Assembly (NCBI GenBank): GCA_038042195.1
Contig: JBBTET010000037.1
Span: forward strand, 1 to 57,185
Origin: JACRIM01 sp038042195
Lineage (GTDB): Bacteria > Planctomycetota > Phycisphaerae > UBA1845 > UTPLA1
Direction: 5' to 3'
Length of the DNA: 57,185 nt
Under the pieces are notes generated by a model. That model made no database searches. It was given only the letters and a program-made list of their open reading frames with translations, and was not told the origin of the DNA. How positions within the stretch are numbered: the stretch's first letter is position 1; the number at the start of each line of letters is the position of its first letter. Made by a program: the position numbers and the translations under genes. This document shows positions 1 to 6,707 of this stretch, piece after piece.

Positions 1-54
1 CCTCGTTTTGGTTCAACTATCGACGACTCAGACATCGTTCATCACCCAGTGACA

Positions 55-1095
55 TTATACCCGTTGCGAGGTTCGTCGCAGGGCGAGATTACCGAGTTGG
101 CCGCAGGCGGCCATGGCACTTTGGCCCTTGGTACTGCGGCGGAAGGCGAGTTGGCCGGACTGCATGAGGATGGTTTGGAACTCGTCGCAGGCGGCTTCGG
201 TGGAGGTCTCGAAGGGGGAGTCTTCGCGCGGGTTATACGGAATGAGGTTGACGCAGGTGGGAAGGCCGGCGAGGTATTCGGCGAGTTGGTGGGCGTGGTC
301 GGGATGGTCGTTCACGCCTTTGATGAGGACGTATTCGATGAGGACGTGGCCGCCGGCGCGGACGGGGTAGGCGGCGATGGCGTCGCGGAGCATGGCCATC
401 GGCTCGGTGCGGTTGATGGGCATTATCTGGGAGCGGATGTCGTCGTTGGGGGCGTTGAGCGAGACGGCGAGACCGAGCCGGCGCCAATTCAGGGCGGCGA
501 GCTTTCGGATGCCGTCGCAACGGCCGACGGTGGAGACGGTGATTCTGCGGCGCGGGATTTGGTTGGTGGTGGGTTCGTTGGTTGAAGGGGGCAGTTTACC
601 GGCGAGTGCGACATTGGAATCGTACCGACTCACCATCGGTGCCTCAATTGGGCTGCACAGACTCATAGTCTGTACCACAGGGGATGTGATAGTTATTTTT
701 GACTGGTCATCGTGCAGGCGACGGATGGATTCGATGACGTTGTCGAGGTTGTCCATCGGTTCGCCCATGCCCATGAAGACGAGGTTGCGGATATAGGCGC
801 CGAAGTGATCACGGGCAGCGCGGACCTGGCCGATGATCTCGTCAACAGTGAGATTTCGCAGGAGGCCCATCTGGGCGGTTTGGCAGAAGGTGCATCCGCG
901 AGCGCAGCCGATCTGGGAGGAGACGCAGAGGGTTCTCCAAGTGTTGTCGCGCGTGCCCATGGGGATGATCACGGATTCGATTTCGTAGTGGTCGCCGGTG
1001 CGCTGGCAGAACTTGATGACGTCGCCGTCGCGCGTGATGCGGCTGACGGGGAGGTAGTCCGTCGCGGGGGGATCGATGGTGAGGAGGGCGGTCAT
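55..1095 (-). CDS. rlmN: RlmN-like radical SAM rRNA adenine C2 methyltransferase
   Basis: This is a 346-aa radical SAM protein of the RlmN/Cfr family, which methylates C2 of adenine 2503 in 23S rRNA and A37 of some tRNAs. The [4Fe-4S] motif is C64-x3-C68-x2-C71 (CARGCTFC), followed by the SAM-site motif GMGEPMDN near residue 110. The second catalytic cysteine lies in AACGQLGN near residue 331, as in RlmN. The N-terminus is short: the CxxxCxxC motif sits near residue 64, against about 110-125 in canonical RlmN, so much of the N-terminal accessory domain is missing. The start is ATG with no clear ribosome binding site. It runs divergently from the toxin-like gene at 1193. The family assignment is firm; the exact RNA target is inferred. 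Confidence 0.87.
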   Translation of the reverse strand: MTALLTIDPPATDYLPVSRITRDGDVIKFCQRTGDHYEIESVIIPMGTRDNTWRTLCVSSQIGCARGCTFCQTAQMGLLRNLTVDEIIGQVRAARDHFGAYIRNLVFMGMGEPMDNLDNVIESIRRLHDDQSKITITSPVVQTMSLCSPIEAPMVSRYDSNVALAGKLPPSTNEPTTNQIPRRRITVSTVGRCDGIRKLAALNWRRLGLAVSLNAPNDDIRSQIMPINRTEPMAMLRDAIAAYPVRAGGHVLIEYVLIKGVNDHPDHAHQLAEYLAGLPTCVNLIPYNPREDSPFETSTEAACDEFQTILMQSGQLAFRRSTKGQSAMAACGQLGNLALRRTSQRV

Positions 1096-1159
1096 CGCGA
1101 GGGTATGTTACCGCGTGCGGGTGTGTTGGGAGAAGGTGGACCGTGAAATCGAACTCCAC

Positions 1160-1188
1160 TTGACAGCACGCCTAGTATGGTGTATATT
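1160..1188 (+). promoter_or_regulatory. Sigma70-type promoter for the DUF4258/HTH pair
   Basis: TTGACA (1160-1165) and TATATT (1183-1188) are separated by exactly 17 bp. Transcription would start near 1194-1196, which is on top of the ATG codons at 1193 and 1199. The message is therefore predicted to be leaderless or nearly so. Confidence 0.6.
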
Positions 1189-1192
1189 TATA

Positions 1193-1492
1193 ATGAGCAT
1201 GGACGCCCCCTCACGGCACGCATTAAGGATTATCCGGCAATGCGTGGATGCCGAGCACTACCGCCTCCTGCCGCACTTTCGTCAGCGTATGGCGCAGCGA
1301 GGCTTGGTCTGGCCGGACCTGTTGGCGGTCTTGGAGGATCCGGCCCAGGTGCGAGCCGATGGGCACGACCGATACCATCGGCCGAAATGGATCGTATCCG
1401 GCACGGCACCTGACGAACTGCCGGTCGAGTTTGTCTGTGTGATCGACGAAGACGACCAAGGCAATGTGACGGTGTTCATTACCATTTACTGA
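1193..1492 (+). CDS. DUF4258-like toxin candidate of a toxin-antitoxin pair
   Basis: This small 99-aa protein has a HFRQRMAQRG helix followed by DRYHRPKWIVSG and a C-terminal strand ending VTVFITIY. The layout resembles DUF4258 and related small RelE/BrnT-like toxin folds: an N-terminal helix with H/R, then a beta sheet. It is followed 7 bp later by an HTH gene, which is the usual toxin-then-antitoxin order for this class. ATG codons lie at 1193 and 1199, and the promoter puts the transcript start at about the same place, so no ribosome binding site is available. The function is inferred from fold resemblance and gene pairing; activity as an RNase toxin is unproven. Confidence 0.6.
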   Translation: MSMDAPSRHALRIIRQCVDAEHYRLLPHFRQRMAQRGLVWPDLLAVLEDPAQVRADGHDRYHRPKWIVSGTAPDELPVEFVCVIDEDDQGNVTVFITIY

Positions 1493-1499
1493 GGACGAC

Positions 1500-1934
1500 A
1501 TGGCGACTGCGACGGTGAAGAAACGACGACGCGGGCGACGACCGGCCCAGCAACTTTCGCGGCCGGATTATCCCTTCGTGATGAAGCTGGCCGACGGGCG
1601 ACGACTGTTCATCGAAATCCCCGGACGCTTGATGACGGAAGATCGCGGCGGCGAGCCGGCGTTTCTTCCGGGGGCGGTCAAACTGATCGACCAAGCACAG
1701 GTTCTCGCCATGTCACTGGACACGTTTCGGGCAGGCCCCAGCCCTGGATACATCACGACGCTGCGCGAGGCGCTGGGCATGACGCAACAGGAGTTTGGCG
1801 AGAAGGTGAATGTGGACAAGATGACGGTCTCACGGTGGGAGCGCGGCACGGTTCGTCCCAGCGTCGAGGCGCTGAAGCGGATCGAGAAATTGCGACGCGG
1901 GGCGGTGCGTCGCGGCGTGTCGATCCCCGGATGA
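1500..1934 (+). CDS. Xre-type HTH protein, probable antitoxin
   Basis: The 144-aa protein has a very basic N-terminus (KKRRRGRRPA), a short central domain and a C-terminal Cro/C1-type helix-turn-helix at about residues 88-125 (LREALGMTQQEFGEKV, then MTVSRWERG). It starts 7 bp after the toxin-like gene, and GAGGA overlapping the upstream stop codon serves as the ribosome binding site, so the two are cotranscribed. MqsA-like and HigA-like antitoxins repress their own operons through such an HTH. The HTH is clear; the antitoxin role follows from the pairing. Confidence 0.7.
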   Translation: MATATVKKRRRGRRPAQQLSRPDYPFVMKLADGRRLFIEIPGRLMTEDRGGEPAFLPGAVKLIDQAQVLAMSLDTFRAGPSPGYITTLREALGMTQQEFGEKVNVDKMTVSRWERGTVRPSVEALKRIEKLRRGAVRRGVSIPG

Positions 1935-1969
1935 CGGCGTTGGTGCCGCATGGCACAGCGCTGCGAATC

Positions 1970-1998
1970 TTGACGAGGGTGGGCATCGCGTATAAGAA
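1970..1998 (+). promoter_or_regulatory. Possible promoter of tRNA-Cys
   Basis: TTGACG at 1970-1975 is followed by TATAAG at 1991-1996 (15-bp spacer) or TAAGAA at 1993-1998 (17-bp spacer). It lies 35-40 bp upstream of the tRNA. The -10 element is imperfect in either register. Confidence 0.35.
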
Positions 1999-2032
1999 TA
2001 GGTGCGGCAAATCGAGTGGTTTGCCCACGCCC

Positions 2033-2106
2033 GGCCGCGTGCCCGAGTGGACTAAGGGAGCGGATTGCAAATCCGTAATTCGTCGGTTCGAATCCGACCG
2101 CGGCCT
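2033..2106 (+). tRNA. tRNA-Cys (anticodon GCA)
   Basis: All four arms fold. The acceptor stem is GGCCGCG/CGCGGCC with discriminator U, as expected for Cys. The D stem is CCC/GGG, the anticodon stem GCGGA/TCCGT carries loop TTGCAAA with anticodon GCA, the variable loop has 5 nt, and the T stem is GTCGG/CCGAC with loop TTCGAAT. The total is 74 nt and CCA is not encoded. Confidence 0.95.
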
Positions 2107-2128
2107 TTGATTTCTGGTTCTTTTTGTA

Positions 2129-3781
2129 TTACCCGCGAAGAGGCAAGCTGGTTTCTGAGATTGCTCGGATAGGGGCGGAACAGGCACGACGTGCTTGGTG
2201 GCGGAATATGGAGAGCATGCAAAGCGCAAGGATGGCTAAGGACGATGGTTCGGGGATGGTGACGACGAAGACGCCGGAGGTGCCATCGGTGAAGGCGATG
2301 CGGAAGGCGGCTTGATTGTTTTCGTTCAGGCCAGTGGGGAGGCCGTCCTGGCCGCCGCTGGAAAATGAACGGGAACCCAAGTTGTCAGATAGCCCGATCG
2401 AATCTACTTCTTTCATTACACCTGATCTTACTTCAATTAACTGCCTAGATAACACGATGGGGTACAGGGTTCCATCGTCTGGATTTGCGGCCCAGTATCC
2501 GGAACGATATATTCCATTGTCAACGGTGGTCGCGTAAAAGACGGTGGTTCCGAGGGCATTGATCGAGGCCTCCCCCCACAATTCCATGAAGGTGGCGCCT
2601 TGGCCCAAGCCTGGTGCCTCCATACCGGTTCGGACCAGGAGCTTTAGGAATCCTTGGAGGTCTTCGGCCCAGAAGCCGTCTTTGTTTGCAGGCGTCACAC
2701 CCGGGCCGGTTAATTCCGCGCCAAAGACGACCTGACCGCGACCGTTGATGGCGGGAAGATTATCACCAGTATTAGAAAAAACGACGCCCGGCTCCGTGCC
2801 GGGTGCATGGGTCAGACTGGTTGATGCTAGGTGCCGTATCTTGCCGTCATCGGCGTCCCAGGCGAGCACGGACGTGTCATCGCCACCCAATGCCCACGGG
2901 CGCACCTTCACCACTATGTCGCCCTGGTCATTGACTTTTGGATAATTCGAAATAAGAATGCCGCCAGATGACCACTCAGGGATGGACAAAGTGGTTGGAA
3001 ACACCAATCGGGCCGAGTTTTCAGCAACAGACCATACGCCGGACGAGGATCCTGCCGATGCGAGTATGGTGACACGACCGTAACGATTGGCGGACGGGGA
3101 AAACTGGAGGGAACTAATGTCATCGAAGATGGTACCGGCAGGATGGCCAGGCACTTGCCCATCCACCAACGTACGCGCCGTAATGTTGTCCTCCGTGCCG
3201 GTCCAAATGCCCCTGGATTGCGTGTTTAGAAATCCCGGAAACGCAAATACACCGTTACGACTGACGCTTGGGGAATGAGAATAACCGTCCCACCCGCCAA
3301 AATAGATGAAATTCGTTCCGGGCGGTGTGCCTGGTGCTTGCGCTCCGCCGCGTGCGACGACATGCTTGCTACCGCCGCGATTGGAAATGTAGCCAGGATT
3401 GAGTCCATTAATAGTTTGGAAGATAACGTCTCCGTCATCCGTAATTCGCGGGCCGCTGTCCATGTATGTGAACGGGCCAAACCCGGGCAACGCATCGTTA
3501 TATTTCGCAACGAGGGCCAGCCCTCCCGTGCTGTCGGACCAAATTGACTTGTCAACACAGTTTGTCTGTGCAAGGAAGGCAACCTGGCCAAACTTGTTGA
3601 TGGCCGGGCCGGGCTGAAAATAGCTGTTTTGAACATCAGGCCCCAAATGGCCGAGTGTTTGTCCAGAGTGAGTGCCAGGACATTCATCGGTGGAGAGGGC
3701 GACGGTGCGGATGGACAATTGGGCTGTAGAGAGGGAGGGAGTCAGGAAGAGCAACAGAAATGTAAGGGCCTTGTGGTGCAT
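2129..3781 (-). CDS. PEP-CTERM secreted protein with repeated NxxGxVxF blades
   Basis: This 550-aa exported protein starts at the ATG at 3781, chosen because GGAGG lies 5 nt upstream; an in-frame codon at 3796 lacks one. It has a signal peptide (HHKALTFLLLFLTPSLSTAQ). The body carries at least seven repeats of the type P-x-[IVN]-N-x-x-G-x-V-x-F (for example PAINKFGQVAFLA and PAINGRGQVVFGA), a pattern of planctomycete secreted proteins that probably form a beta propeller. Near the C-terminus is a PEP-CTERM signal: IPEPSS, a hydrophobic stretch, then basic residues (RHQARR). About 18 further residues follow, which is longer than usual. Such proteins are normally cut by an exosortase, often encoded near EPS genes. 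An EPS cluster lies directly downstream, but no exosortase is seen here. Confidence 0.8.
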   Translation of the reverse strand: MHHKALTFLLLFLTPSLSTAQLSIRTVALSTDECPGTHSGQTLGHLGPDVQNSYFQPGPAINKFGQVAFLAQTNCVDKSIWSDSTGGLALVAKYNDALPGFGPFTYMDSGPRITDDGDVIFQTINGLNPGYISNRGGSKHVVARGGAQAPGTPPGTNFIYFGGWDGYSHSPSVSRNGVFAFPGFLNTQSRGIWTGTEDNITARTLVDGQVPGHPAGTIFDDISSLQFSPSANRYGRVTILASAGSSSGVWSVAENSARLVFPTTLSIPEWSSGGILISNYPKVNDQGDIVVKVRPWALGGDDTSVLAWDADDGKIRHLASTSLTHAPGTEPGVVFSNTGDNLPAINGRGQVVFGAELTGPGVTPANKDGFWAEDLQGFLKLLVRTGMEAPGLGQGATFMELWGEASINALGTTVFYATTVDNGIYRSGYWAANPDDGTLYPIVLSRQLIEVRSGVMKEVDSIGLSDNLGSRSFSSGGQDGLPTGLNENNQAAFRIAFTDGTSGVFVVTIPEPSSLAILALCMLSIFRHQARRACSAPIRAISETSLPLRG

Positions 3782-3899
3782 AAGGGCCTCCATCATTTGG
3801 AATCATAACGGATCACTGCGGACCAATACAAGGGGCTGTGGTATCGATGAATCCGTGAAGAAAGACGCCCGAGTCACGGAGCCTGTGCGGTGGAGTGGA

Positions 3900-4643
3900 T
3901 CAATATGCGCCGCGGGCGGAGAGGACGGCGGGGATGGTTTTTATGATGATTTGGAAGTCGAGGGCGAGGCTGCGATTGCGGATGTACCAGACATCCAATG
4001 CCAGCCATTCGTCGTAGGGAATTTCGGTGCGGCCGCTGACCTGCCAGAGGCAGGTGATGCCGGGTTTGACGCTGAGGCGGAGGCGCTGCTCGGGGGTGTC
4101 GGTTTGGACTTCGTCCAGCGGGAGCGGGCGCGGGCCGACGAGGGCCATGTCGCCGGTGAGGACGTTCCAGAATTGCGGCAACTCGTCGATGCTGGTGCGG
4201 CGAATCCAGCGGCCGACGGTGGTGACGCGGGGGTCGTTCTTCATTTTGAAGCAGGGGCCGGTGGGGAGGTGGTTGAAGTTCCGGAAGAGGACTTTGTCGT
4301 CGTCGGCACCGCTGTACATGGAGCGGAGCTTGAGCATCATGAAGGCCTTGCCGTCGCGGCCAGCGCGGGCCTGGCGGAAGAAGATGGGGCCGGGGGAGGT
4401 GAGCTTGATGGCGAGGGCGGTGAGGAGAATGATCGGGGAGATGATGACGATGGCGATGCCGGCTGCGGCGATGTCGATGGTGCGACTGATGAATCGATAG
4501 AGGCGCTCGGACTTGGGCGGGGCGAGGACAGCCTGGCGGGCGATGGTGCGCGCGGCGGCCCCGCGAGCCGGGAGGGCGAAGCCCGCGTCGGCGGTCGTGG
4601 CGGTGAGGGCCACGGAGGTTGCTTTGTTGGGTTGGGCCGCCAT
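3900..4643 (-). CDS. Exopolysaccharide initiating sugar phosphotransferase (WbaP/WcaJ type)
   Basis: This 247-aa bacterial sugar transferase moves a sugar-1-phosphate from a nucleotide sugar onto undecaprenyl phosphate at the membrane, starting repeat-unit synthesis. One hydrophobic segment at about residues 55-80 is followed by the catalytic domain, with KLRSMY, the KMKNDPRVTTVGRWIRRTSIDELPQ block, GDMALVGPRPLP and the C-terminal KPGITCLWQVSGR. It has only the C-terminal membrane-plus-catalytic part and lacks the four-helix N-terminal domain of WbaP/WcaJ, so it resembles the small PglC-like forms. It is the last gene of the EPS cluster. Its ATG at 4643 is 2 bp beyond the stop of the WecG-like gene, implying translational coupling. 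Confidence 0.9.
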   Translation of the reverse strand: MAAQPNKATSVALTATTADAGFALPARGAAARTIARQAVLAPPKSERLYRFISRTIDIAAAGIAIVIISPIILLTALAIKLTSPGPIFFRQARAGRDGKAFMMLKLRSMYSGADDDKVLFRNFNHLPTGPCFKMKNDPRVTTVGRWIRRTSIDELPQFWNVLTGDMALVGPRPLPLDEVQTDTPEQRLRLSVKPGITCLWQVSGRTEIPYDEWLALDVWYIRNRSLALDFQIIIKTIPAVLSARGAY

Positions 4644-4645
4644 TG

Positions 4646-5470
4646 TCAAACCCGATGCGTTACGGGGCTTACTCCTTTGTTGATTGATTGTGCCTGTGTG
4701 TGACTTGATTGCTTCATGCGCCAGCGAAGCGTATTCCAGATGAACTTCGGGTTGCCGACGAGGTAGCGGCGCGATTTTCCGATTGGGTCCATTGCTAGGC
4801 GGAAGAGCCATTCGAGTCCGAGGCGGCAGAGCCATTGGGGGGCGCGGCGTTCGCGGCCGGCGAGGTAGTCGAAGAGTGCGCCGACGCACCAGTGGAGCGG
4901 GGCATTGATTTTGTGGCCGTGGTCGGCGAGCCAGAGTTCCTGTCGCGGGCTGGACATTCCGACGGCTAAACAATCGGGGGCGGCGGCGTTGATTTTGGTG
5001 ATGATCTCGTCGGAGCGCGTGAGATCGAAGTGGCCGGTGTGGGTGCCGACGATTTTGAGATTGGGGTAGACGGTTCGTAATGCTGCGGCGGCTTTTTCGG
5101 CGGTGCCGTCTTGGCTGCCGAGGAGAAACATGGAGAGGCCGTCGGCGGCGCAGCGCTGGGCGAGCACGGGGAAATAATCCATCGCGGTGATGCGACATGG
5201 GAGGCGGCGCTCGGCGAAGCGGCTGGCCCAGACGACGGATGCGCCGTCGCAGTAGAGGAGGTCGCAGTCGGTGAGGGCGCGGCGATAGCGATCATCGGCG
5301 CAGGCGAGGTTGACGGTGTGGGCGTTGGCGTAGCAGGCGAAGGTGCGCGTGCCGGCCTTGGCGCGCGAGATGGCGGCGTCGATCAGGCCGTTCATGTCGA
5401 ACGGGCGGATCGGGAGGCCGACGACCTCGATGGGTCGGGGCAGATCGCTATTTGCCGGCGTGGTGAGCAT
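4646..5470 (-). CDS. WecG/TagA/CpsF family glycosyltransferase
   Basis: The 274-aa protein belongs to GT26, whose members add N-acetylmannosaminuronate, N-acetylmannosamine or similar sugars to a lipid-linked acceptor. Family landmarks are TFACYANAHTVNLACAD near residue 43, LLYCDGASVVWASRF near 72, FLLGSQDGTAEKAAAAL near 117, the P-x-x-KIVGTHTGHF stretch, and VGMSSPRQELWLADH near 170. The C-terminal part (LCRLGLEWLFRLAMDP) is typical. The start is ATG with AAGGAGA 3 nt upstream. The first 23 bases overlap the 3' end of the preceding GT4 gene. The sugar used cannot be told from sequence. Confidence 0.9.
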   Translation of the reverse strand: MLTTPANSDLPRPIEVVGLPIRPFDMNGLIDAAISRAKAGTRTFACYANAHTVNLACADDRYRRALTDCDLLYCDGASVVWASRFAERRLPCRITAMDYFPVLAQRCAADGLSMFLLGSQDGTAEKAAAALRTVYPNLKIVGTHTGHFDLTRSDEIITKINAAAPDCLAVGMSSPRQELWLADHGHKINAPLHWCVGALFDYLAGRERRAPQWLCRLGLEWLFRLAMDPIGKSRRYLVGNPKFIWNTLRWRMKQSSHTQAQSINKGVSPVTHRV

Positions 5471-6626
5471 GTTCTCCTTTCGTGTTTATGAGTAGCGAGT
5501 CGTAGAGGTTCATGTAGTGGGCGGCGATGTCGCGGACGTGGAAACGGGTGTCCACGGTCTGGCGCGCGGCGATCGCGAGTTGGTTGGCGAGATTCGGGTC
5601 GTCGAGCAACTGGGCTAGCGCGTCGGCTAAATCGGTTGGGGCCTCCGGGCGCACGAGGAGGCCGTTCTCGCGGTGGGTGATGGCTTCGGGGATTCCACCG
5701 ACGGTGGTGGCGACGATGGGCTTGGCGGCGGACATGGCTTCGAGGAGCGCGTTGGGCATGCCCTCGGACTTGGACGGGATGCAGACGATGTCGCAGGCGG
5801 CGAGGTGGGGCCAGACATCGTCGGTGAACCCGGCGAGGCGGACGATGCCGGTGACGTTGCGGGCGTGGATACGGGCCTCAAGGTCGGGGCGTTGGGGACC
5901 GTCGCCGATGACGGTGAAGCGGGTGTTTGGATGGGTGTGATGCAGGATCGCGGCGGCATCGATGAGGGTGTCGATTCCTTTTTCGTAGCTGAGTCGGGCG
6001 ATAGTGAGGATGTTTGGATTCGTCGTGCGCTCAAGCTCTTGCGTAGCGCGGCTCGTTGCAGGTGGTTCGATGCCGGGGTGGATGACGGTGATGTCGTTGG
6101 GGTCGATGTCGATGCGGGTGATGAGATCGTTTTTGACGGCGTTGGAGACGGCGAGCAGATGGGTCGGCAGCGCGGCGCAAGCGAGGTCGAGGAGTCGGTC
6201 GGCGCGACGCTTTTTCGATCGGCGATATTGTCCGACGGCGTAGACGGTGGAAATAATGACGGGCACGTTGGCCCAGCGCGCGGCGGAACCGGCGAAGAGG
6301 TCGGCGCGGAGCAGGTGCGTGTGAACGATGTCGGGTTGGACCTGTTGGATGATGGTCTTAGCGCGGAGGATGGCGCGGGGGTCGTGTTCGCCAGGGGAGT
6401 TCAGGTTGAAGGTTTCGACGCCAAGGGATTCGAGCTGCTCACGGATGTGGCCGTCCTCGTAGAAGGCGGCGACGAAGAGCTTGTAACGCGCGGGGTCGAG
6501 GTGGCGCGCAAGCTGGACGAGCCACTTGGTGTCCGTCTTCACGGCGAAGGTGGAGACGAAGTGGAGCAGTCGGCGCGGGAGGACGCCACAGTCCGGGTGA
6601 GGAACAGAGGACACGCTTCTAAGCAC
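5448..6626 (-). CDS. Glycosyltransferase family 4 (GT-B)
   Basis: The protein (392 aa) is a cytoplasmic GT-B glycosyltransferase. The N-terminal acceptor domain opens with LLHFVSTFAVKTDTKWLVQLA and contains PDIVHTHLLRADLFAG. The C-terminal donor domain has ILTIARLSYEKGIDTLIDA, FTVIGDGPQRPDLE and the E-x7-E motif in SEGMPNALLEAM. It probably adds one sugar to the lipid-linked EPS repeat unit. The start is uncertain: GTG codons lie at 6626 and 6614, and GAGGGG just upstream suits 6614 slightly better in spacing. It overlaps wecG by 23 bp. Confidence 0.87.
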   Translation of the reverse strand: MLRSVSSVPHPDCGVLPRRLLHFVSTFAVKTDTKWLVQLARHLDPARYKLFVAAFYEDGHIREQLESLGVETFNLNSPGEHDPRAILRAKTIIQQVQPDIVHTHLLRADLFAGSAARWANVPVIISTVYAVGQYRRSKKRRADRLLDLACAALPTHLLAVSNAVKNDLITRIDIDPNDITVIHPGIEPPATSRATQELERTTNPNILTIARLSYEKGIDTLIDAAAILHHTHPNTRFTVIGDGPQRPDLEARIHARNVTGIVRLAGFTDDVWPHLAACDIVCIPSKSEGMPNALLEAMSAAKPIVATTVGGIPEAITHRENGLLVRPEAPTDLADALAQLLDDPNLANQLAIAARQTVDTRFHVRDIAAHYMNLYDSLLINTKGEHAHHAGK

Positions 6627-6707
6627 CCCTCAGTACAAAGTTTACCGCGAATGGGGAGGGTCAACAAGAAATACGGATACAGTGCCTTGGTGGACGTTTT
6701 TCATGCT

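Noticed and set aside
4643..5198. N-terminal extension of the sugar transferase to 5198
   Set aside because: It is an Arg/Pro-rich shadow of the WecG-like gene; the ATG at 4643, 2 bp after that gene's stop, is the sensible start.
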